Shown here in pieces: positions 36,301-48,909 of a stretch of DNA of 64,000 bases. A model generated the notes under the pieces. It was not told where the DNA came from. It saw nothing but the letters and a program-made list of their open reading frames with translations, and did no database searches. Source of the DNA: Pseudeuparius sepicola. Lineage: Eukaryota > Arthropoda > Insecta > Coleoptera > Anthribidae. The stretch's first letter is position 1; every line of letters starts with the position of its first letter. A program made the translations under genes and the position numbers. The stretch spans positions 125,117,373-125,181,372 of the forward strand of contig OY987299.1 of assembly GCA_963920635.1 (NCBI GenBank), given 5' to 3'.

Positions 36301-39300
36301 TAAATGCCGTTAACGCCTACTATATGACGGACGATGTAATGAATGGATTAGTGTTTGATTAACAGATTACTGATTTTAGGTAACACGGTCGGTGGCAACA
36401 TAATATACCTCATATTTATGTAATATCTAATAGGATATAGGCACCTAATAACAAACATATAGGTATATCTACCAAATATTTAGTAATTAATTATTACCCT
36501 CACGATACCGCACTACCACAATATGTTTAAGATTAAAAAACTGGGGACCTTGGAACGACGTAAATTGCACTATAAACAGATAGAATGACATTGTGCAATC
36601 CCAGTGGCAGTCCCAGGATTTTGTCAAGGGGGAGTCACAAAATGTAACGTATGTGGTTAAAAATTGGGCTTAAGGCGAAATTTTTTTTAATTTTCAGGGC
36701 CAAAGACAGTTTAAACGAATGAAAAATCCAAGCAACCGTATAAATGAGTAACAAATATTACATAGCTGTCAAATAGCTGTATTTTTCTTTGTTGACGTTA
36801 ACTATGAACACATAATCATTTGTAACCAGGAAGTACCTATTCTTTATCATTTATAAAGACAAAAGTGTTAACAAAGTTGTTATCGATAATAAAACACCAC
36901 TCATTTGCCTTATAGTGATATAGAAGTAAAATTATTAACATAGACTTACAAAATTTTGGGACACTGTATAAATTATTATGACCATAAATTATCGTATTTT
37001 TAAATCGAGTGTTTAAAAAGACATACAATAGGTTGATTAAATTAGGCATAGGAAATTACAAAATCACAACCATAATATGTATATTTTCCTCTTTTTCTCA
37101 ATGATTTTATCACCCAAACCCCCCTCTCATCTACGGCCCTGTTTTATATATTTTTAATACAATTATTTTGGGTCTTTCGGTCGGCTTTGTGCAAATAAGT
37201 CTTAACGTGAAAACTTCGACCCCCCCTAATATTTGCAGATAGCGCAAGAATCATAAATAAAAGTTGTACCTAATTACCTAACGGGCTTTAGAAAGGTAGG
37301 CTTGGAGGGTGTTGACTTGTTTTTTTTGTTTTTAATAATAAACACCGTGTATTTATAGATATGTTAAAAAGAGCTCGTTTTTCTTGCAACTATACAGAGT
37401 GTCTCACTAAAGAGTGAACTTTTTTAATTTTTAACCGACCAGAACGAAATTTTTACCAAAGGTAGATGGCATTGTGGCCTACTTATTTCCAAAAAATTAG
37501 TTGCCCACTCCAAAGTCAAGCCACCTGCGATGTCACAATCGAGGCTAAAAATCCGAAAATCATATTAGGCTTTTTTTTTTCAAAAAAATGTACTAAAAAA
37601 AGTTGTTCAGAATCGATCCAGGACTCTAAATCCAAAATTTTGTTGAAATCAAAATAATATTAAATAAAAAAAATTAAGTCCAAAAATAGCAATTTAACAA
37701 TTTTCTGCGTTTAGAAAAGTGTGCCATGGAAGTTTTGAAGGCTAGTTATTTTCAAAATAAAATTAGAAGCTACAAAACAAATTTTATTATTTTTTTTAAT
37801 TTTTACAAATTTTTTTATTTAATATTTTTTGATTTCGACAAAATTTAGGATTTAGGGTTCAGGGTCGATTCTGAACAACTTTTTTAGTACATTTTTTTGA
37901 AAAAAAAGCCTAATATGACTTTCGGATTTTTCGCTTCGATTGTGGCATCGCAGATGGCTTCATGACTTTGATGTAAGCAACTAATTTTTTGGAAATAAAT
38001 AGGCAACAATGCCATGCCAAAATTTCGGTTAAAAATTAAAAGTTACAAGGTTGTTTCACTTTTAAGTGATACATTCTGTATATAACATGTTGATATTAAT
38101 TTGCTTTTTCTTCTAGGAAGATATTTGAAAGATCGTAGTAAGCCATGAAATTAAGGCGGATTTTTGATAGTTATATGTAGATTATTTCAGAGGGATACTT
38201 ATACATATAATATACTTATTTACTTTATTAAATCAAAATAATACAAAATGGAAATATACATATATTAGAGATTTCTTCCTATCAGCTTTTTAAGTATACA
38301 TACCCTTTAAGTATTTATTGCATTTTGTTATTATCTTGATTTACTAGTAGGTAAGGGATAATCTATAAAAATAACTGTCAAACATTCGATATAATCTCAA
38401 TTTAATCTTTTAATTATTGTTTTTTGTTTGAAAGTGCTTTCAAAACCGCCTCTTTTGACTTTCCTAGCATTTTCAAAATGCAAATCCAGGGCCGGCTACG
38501 ATCATTTTATACCCTCAATTTTCACGACAGCTATTTATCGATGTTTTTTATTTAAAATTTTTTACCATGCGCATAAACGCAGTTTCATTGTGCAGATTGT
38601 CAAAGTTGAGCAAAATACAAATTTTAAAGGCATCTGGCCAGTCAGGTGTGCCATGAAATCCTCCAAAACAATTGAATGGTCAACAGGACCACTCAAAGTG
38701 TTGTATGCAAAGATTCAATACAAAAATGTACAGGGTATTTTCTCTGATGAATTTTTATGAAACTTTATACGAGTCAAAAGTGCTTTGGAATTATTGAAAA
38801 AATCTTATTAAACACAAAATTAATTTGTTTACCAAGTGGCAACCAACAAATAAAAAGCTATTTAAATTATTGAACCTTCGTCGACAGTCACTGTTTATTA
38901 AGAGGAATCATTTTCTCTGCGTTTCCTCTAGTGGCCCATCAGCCACCTTAACTCATATTATTATGGACTTACTTCTACTTCTGGCTTCTGTACTTTTCTT
39001 CTACTTGATTTTTTACTTTTCTACTATGTACTCGATTTTTGACTCCGAAATTCATTACTTTGAAATGGCAAAAAGGAAGACACCCTGTATATTTTGTATT
39101 GGATCTTTGCACACCAAAACTGAGTGGTCCTGTGACCATTCAACTGTTTTGAGGGGTTATATAGCACACTTGACTTGCCAAATCCAAATACCTTTAAAAT
39201 TCCTGTTTTACCCAACTTTGGCAACTGCTAAATGGTTCTCGTGAATATCATGGTATAAAAAAAACCCAACTGGCCCTGGGTTTGCATTTTGAAAATGGTA

Positions 39301-40289
39301 GGAAGGTCAAAAGAAAGCTTTAAAAAAAGTTCAGGCGGTTATCTCCAAAAATAATGTTTTTATGGATTTGTATACGTTTAAAAGTAGTCACCCTGTATAT
39401 CGTTGCAATCACCAAAGATTAGCTTTTACAAAATGTCAAAAAATATACAGGGTGTTTATTAATAAAAAACAAAAATTATATATTTTCCCACTTTTAAGAT
39501 ATACCCTGTATAATTCGCAAGTCAACATTTCTAAAGTCCGATAGTTACTTTACAAGTTTTATATAAAACTTTTTCTCTGTCTGCGAGAGGGAAATACTTA
39601 ATAGCAAGAAGCGAGAGAAGTCCAATGAAAAACTCGGCTCCAGCCGTATGTTAGCAAAGTGGACTTGGGCGATTAGACAGAATTTTTCATCGGACTTCTT
39701 TCGAGTGTTGAACTTTACCTACTTTTATCTTGGTAAGTCTAAATTTAAAAAAAAGTATGTCCCATCCCATTACAGTGTTCTTATGTCAACTTCACTACAA
39801 ATCAGTGACGTCGGAGATGTTTCTAAACAGGCGGTTAAAAACTCCTTTTAAAAATTAAATTATAGGAAAACTGATTGTGTTTCAAATAGTCCAAAGGCAA
39901 TCTGATGTGCGGACTTTTTATTCGACATGGAAGAAAACGCCGTTAATTATCCATTCATCGATATATAACACCTGCATCTTCAATACGTTTAAAGACTTAC
40001 CTGTTTTTTCAATGACTAACCCATCCAAGGCGAACTTAACGATGCAAAATATCCCCGTCACAAGCGCAGACGTGCTATTGAAAACCGCGTAAGCTAATCT
40101 AACGCTCCTCCACTTGAACCGCATCTTGCGAACGTTGCCAATGTCGTAGAGTGGCATCAACCCAAAGAACTGAGCCATCACCACGGCAAACCTGATGTCT
40201 TCGTGAAAAGAACTACCAGGAGTCTCTACGTTCGGCTCTATCCCCATATGTATCGTAGCGTCCGAATTCATCTTCTTCAACTTCTTCAT
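30362..40289 (-). CDS. Sugar-class gustatory receptor (Gr64/Gr5a-like), complete, 8 exons
   Basis: Seven-transmembrane ligand-gated channel of taste neurons. Exons in transcript order: 40289-40001, 35362-35177, 35111-34960, 34896-34780, 34574-34420, 32705-32543, 32272-32183, 30460-30362. All are GT-AG and in phase, 416 residues. Family signatures: GSSFHEDIRFAVVMAQFFGLMPL before TM1, MRFKWRSVRLAYAV, WNFTDLFIILISMSL in the central helix, FWRDIRENYDKLANL in the third intracellular loop, ISFVHNIFFLCIQLYNSL, then VDRLLKQVKYSPVGITG and IAGTIVTVELMIFQF, the conserved sugar-receptor C-terminal helix. At least six hydrophobic segments are visible. The start at 40289 gives a normal short N-terminus, but the frame stays open upstream to 40370, so another first exon is possible. 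The final tail (GKNNPDTGPVCIK) is longer than I expect after the last helix. Introns 1 and 5 hold transposons. Confidence 0.92.
30572..31210. repeat. Foldback MITE in the last receptor intron (left tip missing)
   Basis: GATTCAGTTTTTATTCGGRAA at the left is mirrored at the right (TTTTCCGAATAAAAACTGAATC), which continues to CACCCTG next to TA. Inner mirror TTTATATAAACATA. Confidence 0.75.
31364..31405. repeat. Micro-palindrome, 16-bp arms, flanked by TTATA
   Basis: Arms CCACAGACCTATATAG and CTATATAGGTCTGTGG, 8-nt loop TAGCGAAG. TTATA occurs at 31359-31363 and 31406-31410. The AT-rich flank makes the 5-bp repeat weak evidence. Confidence 0.55.
32847..34381. mobile_element. hAT element in a gustatory receptor intron, disrupted by a mariner element
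   Basis: Ends CAGGGCCGTAGCTAGGGG and (inverted) CAGGGCCGTATATAAGGGGG. Exact 8-bp duplication CCTGTAGT at 32839-32846 and 34382-34389. Little hAT sequence remains because 32925-34174 is another insertion. Both lie between receptor exons 5 and 6. Confidence 0.88.
32925..34174. mobile_element. Mariner-type element with long inverted arms and transposase remnant
   Basis: CAGGGTGA... at the left and ...TCACCCTG at the right, TA on both sides, arms of about 150 bp or more mirrored (TCGGAAACTAGCAGAGCTAG, GGGGCATTACATTGAGC). On the minus strand, 33720-33459 keeps the C-terminal pattern of mariner/IS630-type transposases: GGPPHN-like words, then LGFFLWG-like, then RCNICINNGGLFEH-like residues, broken by stops. 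Confidence 0.75.
36600..37141. repeat. Possible hAT-like element in receptor intron 1
   Basis: CAGTGGCAGTCCCAGGATTT at the left, and the right side ends CTCATCTACGGCCCTG after a CCCCCC run, like the other hAT ends here. No matching 8-bp duplication, so the pairing is doubtful. Confidence 0.35.
37395..38078. repeat. Foldback MITE (CAGAGTGTCTCAC ends) in receptor intron 1
   Basis: CAGAGTGTCTCACTAAAGAGTG at the left (near 37395) and CACTTTTAAGTGATACATTCTG at the right, both beside TA, with mirrored arms (GTTAAAAATTAAA, CCTAATATGATTTTCGG). 10040-10388 is a half copy. Confidence 0.8.
38446..39330. repeat. Foldback element with a second element inserted at its centre
   Basis: Outer arms are inverted copies (left TTTTCAAAATGCAAA, TGGTCAACAGGACCACTCA; right TTTGCATTTTGAAAA, TGAGTGGTCCTGTGACCA). 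Between them, 38731-39087 has its own CAGGGTA / CACCCTG ends bordered by TA. Confidence 0.7.
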
Positions 40290-40370
40290 AGCGCTATTCG
40301 GAAAATACGAAAACAAATTTTCCCGTTTGCTGGCAGGTGTATTAATCGCTTTCTTATCTTTCGCGTGATT

Positions 40371-41055
40371 TTATCGCGTGAAAATGAGAGCGGTTTTTAA
40401 TATTTCTCGCCGGTGGTAAACATTTTTCGTAATATGCGGGCACGAGCGAGGGGTTTGCTTTGATTATACCGATGGAAAATAAATATTTTGTTGGGGGAAC
40501 TGCGAGTTAATCATTTCGCACTTCATGCAGAGAAAATCGGCTCGATGCACTAGATTTATCGCCCACAAATTTGTCAGTCATGCTTTACACTAATTTTACA
40601 TTAAGAGGTTCACAGGTAGGAGTTAACTTTATTTTTCGAATTTCGTAGTTAACAGATATCTTGGGGCATATTTTGCCGATTTCGACGCAAACGGTTGATT
40701 TGATCGTTATGAAACAAGAGTACCTTTTTCTTGTAGATTAAAAAGATGCCCTAAAATTACAACCCAGCAACAACAAAAAAGTAACGAGTCAATGCAGCGC
40801 GATCCAAAAACAAACACAGCTTGATTACTTGATTATTGATTGACTTCAATCGCCATATTTTGGTCCCCCTTATCTCCGGTTGCGGGATTTCCTATTCCCA
40901 ATGAACCACCATGTATATTTAAAAGAAGTTACCCGTTTTTTCAATTTTTATTCGTTTTTATTGATCTTCATGTGAAAATAAAGCTGTATGGAAACTCCTT
41001 CTGAGGGATACGTTAGATCGAACAAAGCGCGTAGCTATTTTTTTTTGTTGAAATA
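40371..41055. other. Intergenic, nothing recognised
   Basis: No ORF or repeat ends are recognised upstream of the gustatory receptor. It may contain that gene's promoter. Confidence 0.4.
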
Positions 41056-41059
41056 GTAT

Positions 41060-41192
41060 ATTTCATTACGAGTTTGGAAATAAAGATTTTCCCGTGCGCG
41101 CGTAACAAATTCCCGTGTGAGGCGCAGCCAAACACGGGAAGTCATGCAAGCACGGAAAAATCTATTTCTGGACGTGTAATGAACGATATTTT
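41060..41192. repeat. Nested long hairpin
   Basis: TTCATTAC/GTAATGAA, AGATTTTCCCGTGC/GCACGGAAAAATCT and TTCCCGTGT/ACACGGGAA pair successively around one centre near 41130, giving an imperfect hairpin of about 130 nt. Confidence 0.65.
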
Positions 41193-41208
41193 TTATTATA
41201 CTTCTTTG

Positions 41209-41674
41209 AAAACGTAAACTTAAAACATATTATAATACATTTAATTGACGAAAAATAAACAATACAGACAATATAGTGTTTGGTATGATGCGTTTCCATG
41301 GTTACTGTCAAATTATTTCAAAGGTGCTTTGTTGTAAATTAGTTATTGTCCATAGATAAAGGATTTATGTTATTGTCAGATAAGGTGAATAAAACGTCAA
41401 AAATATTACAGAAATGTATCTAAATATATTGAAACACTTACGAATTAAAATACAAAATAGGTACATGTTAAATGTCAGAGAGCATATAGAGTTTCTTAAA
41501 TTTAGTTTACTTTGCTGTATATTTCTATTTTAAAGCCATATATTCGGTATTTTTATTCAGCGCACGGAAAGTTTTTCCATGCGCTGTTTCCGTGCGCTAG
41601 CCCGAAAAACCCCATCTTTCATTATTGCTAAAACAGATGAAAATAAGGTGTTTTCAAAGAAGTATAATAAAAAT
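41209..41674. repeat. Short element with 24-bp inverted ends
   Basis: TTTTTATTATACTTCTTTGA at the left and TCAAAGAAGTATAATAAAAA at the right. No transposase. Confidence 0.65.
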
Positions 41675-41869
41675 GTATTTTTTCCACAGTATGCCCCGAA
41701 AGAAAGGAATATTGTATTGATGCTCGCATACCTATATTTGATGTGTCAAAACTCTGTTATCAGCTAGATAAAATCCATACGAAAATATGGAAGCTTTATT
41801 ACCTAACTGAAACATAATTTAAAGATAGGATTCTTTTTGTGGTATATCAGGTAAAGGTTAGTCAGCTGG

Positions 41870-41965
41870 AAAAATGTACTCCAGCCGGGATTCGAATCCA
41901 GGACTCCTATCCTACTGTGGCCGTAGGAACTTAACCAAATAAGCTATCGGAGCAATATACGGGTT
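41870..41965 (-). repeat. tRNA-derived SINE head or tRNA pseudogene
   Basis: On the minus strand, TGGTTAAGTTCC (A-box-like) is followed 35-40 nt later by GGATTCGAATCCC (B-box consensus), with a start GCTCCGATAGC and an end near GGCTGGAG. The acceptor stem pairs poorly, so it is not called a functional tRNA. Confidence 0.55.
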
Positions 41966-41997
41966 CCATCGGACTAGAATTATTAAAAGCTAGCCAA

Positions 41998-43831
41998 TTA
42001 TACTTATTTTGCTTAACTCCACACACCAAAACTTTGTTTTTTTGCACTCGACGCGCGTTATTATATTTATTAGATAATTCGTATTACCTACTGTATGAAA
42101 GCTGAGAACAAACACATGAAGAGAGTTTTTTTCCAAAAGCTGATAATCACGAGCGGAAATTATGTAGAAAAAATCTTTTGACTAGGAAATCGGAAGATTA
42201 AAATCTGTACTTTCACTTAGGATTGATCTCAGCCCAATAAGAAACCTCCTTCAGCTTGATTCTTGGATTTAAAAATAAGAAAAATTGAGTTCTGCGTTTC
42301 GGAAAATTAATTATAACGCGGTTTACTGCAAAAATAAACGAGAAAAAAGAGAAATACATTAAAATAACTTATGCTATCAAAAAGCACACGTTTTAAGCTT
42401 CAAAAAGTCACCTATTGAGTTTCAATATCTAATTTTATGCGGATATTATGAGCGTTTGAAATAAATATTGAATATACGATAGCAAGAATTTATGAAAAAT
42501 CTCTATGTTCAAAGTGAAAAAAAAAAAAAACGAGGTTTGATATCGTAATCTTATATTGCTCTTTCAAAAGTACAAACATTTAGTAGAAACATTCTCTAAT
42601 ATTGTTCAAAAATATTACAAATTGACCATGTAACGTCAATTACTGAGAAAATGCATGAAATTTTGATCAAGGCCAACTTTACAATAATATGACAGGCGTA
42701 TTATCCCTTCATGGAAATTAATGCTACAAGATTTTTTTAATTGCTTTACGGTGCCACTTTCCAATAAACTTTGTTGCATAGGAATTAGTTGTGTGTGTAA
42801 AAAGTTATTACCAAAGTCTAGAGATAGTATTCTCTGGACTTTGTTATTACTGTTTAACCGTCTCGCGCTCCACGCGCCGCTCTCAATTTCGGCTGCCTCT
42901 TAAATACGAGGAAGCATGAAAACGTATGATCTTAAAAAAATTCTCGTGCATTACTTAATTATTTTACAAAAAATATGCAAATACATTTTTTTTTGAGAAA
43001 TTGTCTGCTCTTTCGAATGGTCTTACTTAAATTCTATAAAAACGCTTATTAAAAAAGTTATTAACAAAAAACCTATATTTTTGAGTTATTGTTAAATAAA
43101 AAAAATCGCACACTATTTTGCGCTGCGGACTCTTCGGATTTTGTTTTAAGACATCAAAACGAACACATTCCAACAAAATCTAAAATTCCCGGAATTTGTT
43201 CGAAGTTATTTTCCTGGTTGACTCCACTATATTACCTTTGTCAGCTTTTAGATAAAAAAACATCTTTCTTAATCTTCTAATAATGCTGTTGTCATTTTTT
43301 ATGTTTAGACTCCTGATGGTTGTTATTACCGACATTTTTGGAAATTTGGTTTCTGCATGCTTCTCTATTAAAACCTTTTGTTGATTCAGGTAGATTTTTC
43401 AATATTAGCAATTATATCTGACATTATTGTTTGGTGCTAATTCAAATTAAACCTTTGTTTAAGAGATTTGTGTCATAGCTTTATCGAAAGATAAGACTGA
43501 GAAGATTGATTGTCGATAATGGCTACGGTTTTCTGAGAAAATGTCTTCACTGAGATGTTCCTTAAAAGATCTTCAAGTTTCTTGTAAACGGATTTTTTTT
43601 TAAACTTCCTGTCTATGACTAATCTCCTACACCCCCTTATACATGTTAATAAACTGACAGGTAGAAACTTAAGAATAAGATAGTAGATAGTTCACAGTGT
43701 AAATAGAATAGGTTCGGAATTAGTAAATTAGACTTAATCATCTCCTGATGATGCTAAGATGGTTAATGAAACGCGCGTCGTGTGCAAAAAACAAAGTTTT
43801 GGTGTGTGGAGTTAAGCAAAAGAAGTATATA
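41998..43831. repeat. Inverted-repeat bounded block (possible Penelope-type remnant)
   Basis: TTTTGCTTAACTCCACACAC plus CAAAACTTTG and GACGCGCGTT at 42009-42058 recur in reverse complement at 43772-43821. The right copy runs into a hammerhead-like core. I see no recognisable protein between. Confidence 0.5.
43745..43772 (+). ncRNA. Hammerhead-like core motif
   Basis: CTGATGA (43745-43751), a weak GCTAA/TTAAT stem, then GAAAC (43768-43772) followed by GCGCGTC. The order matches the hammerhead core found in Penelope-like element terminal repeats. The stem is poor, so activity is doubtful. Confidence 0.4.
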
Positions 43832-46730
43832 AGTGCCAAAGGTTCCTGAATGCCAACTTAAAAGTTAGCCAGAAAACATCACTTTCTGGCTAGTCTGATA
43901 AATTTTCTGGTAGGACTACTTCTCAAATTTCTTTTCCCAGCAGTGTAGGTACAGATTACAACATGATTGTGAGTAAATACGTTTATTTGGGCGGGAACTG
44001 AGAAGAACAACAGTTTCTGGTTTCGTACTCACATTTATTCATTAAGTATAGATAAATTTACATTCTTGTCATTTTAACTGTGGACATTATTTTATAGTAA
44101 TTACATCATATCAATAAAATATATAACTATTTAATTCTCTAATAATATATCACTTAAACTAACAATAGGAAGAATATATAGTATTTTTCTTTGGAAAGAG
44201 AGATAGAAAGGGTACAGTTTCAATGGTCCTCAGTTTACGAAAAGAGGAAAATACAATCCTTTTTACACATAAATAATTGTTGCTGGTTTTATTTCGCGAA
44301 CTTTTCCAACTTCCAAAGAAACAATAGTAAATCTTAAGAAACTAAAAATGCTTTGTACTGTGTATTGTGAAAGAAATATTTGGCGAAATGAAGATATGGA
44401 AGTCTTTAAAGCTCACATCCAGATGATTTAGTGGTAATGATGTAAGTATTGATAATCGGTTGTTACTTTCATGATAACAAAATTTTTGTTGTTTAGTCAG
44501 CGTCTAGCACCATTTGGAAGAAAATGTAATACACAAATTTGCAAGCCTTATTATATCATCAGTTGGCGGAGGTTGTCGAAATACTTACAAAGGTATTCAA
44601 AACTTAGGTAGGTAATTGAATTATTATCATTAGATATTTTTCATTCACTGGAGAGAAATATGTTGGGAATAACTCTGTAAACAAAATATGTATTATGTGA
44701 TAATAAACGTCACATGCATGCGAATTAGAAATGGGACGAATTGGCCCTTGTAAACAGAATATTTAAGGCGAAAAATTCACATATTAAAAGTCCATCTTGA
44801 TTTCTAAAACTATTGATAATAATTTACCTATAAGAAAAGTATTATTACTATTTGGTACGAAAATATTACGCTATTCCTTAAAAACTATAAATGCACACAT
44901 TTATATCTTCACTAAATATCAAATAGACTAGAATCACATGTACAATGCAATTTTTTAAACGTACTTCATTTTAAACACGTTTAGCTAACTAACAATTCCC
45001 ATAACGAAATTTTTACAAGTATTTATAACTTTTCTAAAGTAATATCAATTTATATCCCGATACAGGTCGGCAGCACAGCTGCCGTTTCGAAAATTCTGAA
45101 GACCTAGGTCTAGCTAACTTTTAGCTAGTTCAGTTCTGTATTCTTTTAATATCTCTGTGATAAACAAGGCCAGCCAAAGAATATTTCTAGCCTCTACAAA
45201 CAGTGTAGCTCAGAAAAACGATATTTGATATTTTCTAATCTGTTTTTTTTTATCTGAGTATTGCATATTTTTTATTTATAGAATTTTGATCGTGAAAATT
45301 GAGAAAAAGACCATAAAATTTGATGAGTTTGAGTTCTTATTATGTATACACTATGTAGAAGGAATTTTATTAAATTTGAACCATTCTAAATCAGTGTGTC
45401 AGGTGATAAATACATAGGCACAGATTTATCTCTCTCTCTAGGCCAGCAGAGGTGTGAGCCATTAAGGAGTTATACTTAAGGATTTTATTTATTTTTTACG
45501 GCGTTACCTCTAAGCTTCCGAAATAAAAAACAGGAAAGACATCTTTAATGTTAATGGGCTACTTTGCTTATGTTGTATTTATAATTACATGTAATTCGTG
45601 TAATTACCAGACACAGATAATAAGAATATAAATAAGTTACATAACATGGTTTTAATCTGGTCTCATTTCTGATATAGAATTTTTGCTGATATTTTTCAAC
45701 ACCCTGTTATAAGTTTTTCGTGAGAATAATTAATTTGTACCCTTGTTAGAAGCAAGGGTGGTACCAATCTTCAGTCTTAATGATTAAAAACTACGGGATA
45801 CATAATAATTTTGAATAATTTGTGGAGAAGCGGGAAGGAGACACGAAGCTACTTACAGTAAAAATAGTCTGCTTAAAATTGTCCACATTTGCTGCTACGT
45901 TCACAAGGTACATCATAAGTAAATTGTATAATCACATGTTTACAATACAACAACTCCTATTTTTATTTGTGCTCAAATGAACAAAACACCAGTACAGAAG
46001 AAGACTAAAACCTATTTACAATTTATACTTATGACGTATCTAAATGGTTAGCAGAAGGTATATGAGATCATTGCTGACTAAACTTTTCTTGCAACATGAA
46101 CATTTTGTTTGAGTTCCTGGCACAACTGACTTTACCGTGCTGTTTACCTTTAAGATGATTATCCGAATAGGTATTATGCTGCTGCTGAGGAGTATTTTTT
46201 GATTAAAAAATACTGGAGTTTGTAATAGATGATAAAATGTCTCCACTAGAAGTAGTAGATGGTTTAAGTTCATTTCATAAGTCGTTTGAGATTGTCAAAT
46301 ACCCCCTCATTCACAATACCAAGAGAATATGTACCTATTATGTTAAATATTAGATTCCAAATATATTTCGGTTAGAGGGAAATGCACAAGAAACATTAGA
46401 CACCATCTTCATAAAAGATTTGGGGAATGTATTTTGCCAGTTATAATTTTATATAATATATATTTTTTATAATTATTCTCAGTTTCACTTTAATGGATAA
46501 TAAACATAAATTTTACCTATTTTACTTTCATTTTGATAAAATTTAACTTTAACTTTAACTCGTTTAGTTGTAAATACAGTTGATTGATAAATGCAAACGG
46601 CGGTACTGTCTTAATATTGGGTTTATATAACGAGTAACATGTTAATGGCGATCAGATTTTTAAAAATGATGCATAAATGTATAAACGATTGCCACTTAAA
46701 TACCTTTATTAATGCTTACAAATGTAAGCA
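43832..46730. other. Gene-poor AT-rich stretch, nothing recognised
   Basis: Only short unconvincing frames. A 17-bp palindrome CGGCAGC-ACA-GCTGCCG lies at about 45067. Confidence 0.45.
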
Positions 46731-46736
46731 TATATA

Positions 46737-48645
46737 TCCCACACCTGACACCAGGTGCTTTTAATTACCTCTCACATTGACCAATAATTACTGAAATAAA
46801 AGTCGAAGTAGCACGTCGAATCGTTTTCTTCATATTGGGTGTAAATAACATTTCTACTGGGCCTTTAAAGTTGGGAAAATTGTTTTTTATTTTCAATTAA
46901 AAATCAGGAATGCTTTGGAAATATTTTAAAATCGGTTAAACTTAATCTAAACATTCTAAAAATGCCCTACTAATAAAGAAAACAGAAAAAGGACACCATC
47001 GTATTGTTTTAAAATATAACCTAAGTATGGCATATTTTCTGTGATCTGTGAAGAATATGTCATAGTTAAGTATTATTTTAAAACGGTAGGATGGTGCTTG
47101 TTTTCCGTTTTTTTTATTAGTGGACACTCCAATTAAGTTCATCAGGTTTTCAAATATTTCCAAAGCATTTAAAATTAAAAAAGGAAAACAAATTTTTCCC
47201 AAATATAAGCTCCTAAAGAAATTTTATTTGGAGAGGTAAATTAATAAAACATGGGGTATTTGGGTTTCAGGGAGTGCTAATTAGAGCTACGTTGCCAGAT
47301 TTTTTATAAAACATCGCTAATAAAATTTTTAACATATCATATCGAAAAAATTATACATACCTAAAAATATGACATATTTAAGCATTTTTTTAAAAAGATA
47401 AAACGATTTTCTTTGCCCTTTTCTTGATTAATACGACATTTTTGGACAGATTCGAATAAGTCTGCTCGATTTTGAGATATTTCCAAAGCATTCCAGATTT
47501 TTAATTGAAAAAAATCAATTTTCCCAACTTTAACGCCTTGTAGAAATGTTAATCGGTGAAATAAACTAATAAAACTTAGGACATTGGGATTGCAGGAAGT
47601 GTTGAATAAAGCTACGTTGCCCGATTTCCGATATAAAAATCCCTAGTATCATTTTCCAAACAAATTCATCATTAAAAAAAATTAATATCCCACACCTGAC
47701 ACCAGGTATTTTTAATTACTTCTCTCTTTGACTCATTCTTTAAATAAAAGTAGCATATCACGTCATTTACTTTGAACAAAATGCCGATTCGACAAATCGT
47801 TTTGCATTGTGTATTAACTTATTTTAACACGAATAATTGACAGCTGTTTTATATTTTATTCAATATTCTATTGTTAATAGAAGTATAAATAAGAGTATTT
47901 TATGTAGAATAAAATATTCTTTCAATAATTAAAATAATATACATGGGTTTTCAGTCAGAAAAGTTAACTTTTGGATATAAGGCAATTTTACATTATTATT
48001 TAGTGTAATCACAGAATAAACACAACTCAAATCAAACTACTTTAAACCTGTAGGTAACAATAAAGAAGTGCCGAAATAACTATCATTTTATTATTATTTA
48101 TTGTTACGATTAGAAAAGGCAGGATTATTTGGGTTATAGAATGATAGTTAAAACTGATAGTTAAAATTGTTCTATAAAAATTCTTGTAACCCACACCTGG
48201 CATCACGTTGTTTGTAATCACAACAGCTTTTGGGGGTAATTAGTAAATCATTTTTAAATGTATTTAAAACATACACACATGAATTTAATTAGAAGTTTCG
48301 TTTTAACATGTACGCGATAGTAAGTAAATAAATGGATTATTGTTTTTATTATCCCTCAATTTCGCCCTGCAGTTTTTCAAAATTGGTACCTACAACAAAT
48401 TGTCTTAGGTTCAATTTTTTTTGCCAGGACTTGTTAGAAGTATAAATAAAATGTACTAATGATTATTACTTAATTATTTTTGCAAAGAAACACATTTTTT
48501 TCTTGTTTTTACTCAAGTATTTGCAGTATTTCATAGTCACGGAACTAAAATAACAAATTATTTATTACTAGAAAGACTATCTGGGCTGATTTGTGCGAAT
48601 TGTAGTTTTGCTGCTGATTGTTGTGAACCCCACACCTGACAGGTT
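46737..48645 (+). promoter_or_regulatory. Cluster of CCCACACCTGACACC motifs
   Basis: Same-orientation copies at 46737-46756, 47688-47707, 48189-48206 and 48628-48645, with further copies at 49616-49633 (one or two mismatches) and 54107-54124. Each contains the E-box CACCTG and T-box-like AGGTGTGG on the other strand. The first two also contain CACCTG-ACAC-CAGGT, nearly palindromic. The role is unknown. Confidence 0.45.
47158..47660. repeat. Tandem-like duplication of a ~180-bp block
   Basis: 47158-47330 and 47468-47660 share in order TTTCCAAAGCATT, AATTTTCCCAA, TAATAAAAC, AGCTACGTTGCC. A fragment in inverted orientation is at 46865-46925. Confidence 0.65.
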
Positions 48646-48843
48646 GGTTTTGATCTTAGACAAGGAAAGAGAGAGGACACCGCGCTTGCCTACCCTGCCG
48701 TGTACATATTTTGTTACGTCGTTTTGAACGGCGGCCATTTTATAAGTGGCAGACAAAGCGAGTAGGTACCTACGTTGTGAGTTAATTTCGTGAATTTGTG
48801 AATTAAAAGTAACAGTGATTAAAGGGAAAAATATACTCTTACG

Positions 48844-48909
48844 ATGGTGAATTGTTCAGTGTGTGGTTGCAAAAGCAGAAGTGAGAAGCAAGAGCCCGTT
48901 TGCAGATAA
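48844..48909 (+). pseudogene. THAP-like N-terminal fragment
   Basis: ATG at 48844 opens MVNCSVCGCKSRSEKQEP, which resembles the first residues of THAP fingers (Met, then Cys residues a few positions apart). A stop follows after 21 codons, and no downstream half was found. It could be a first exon with an unrecognised donor, a relic, or chance. Confidence 0.35.

Noticed and set aside
41870..41965. Functional tRNA gene
   Set aside because: A- and B-box words are present, but the acceptor and T stems pair poorly. SINE or pseudogene is more likely.
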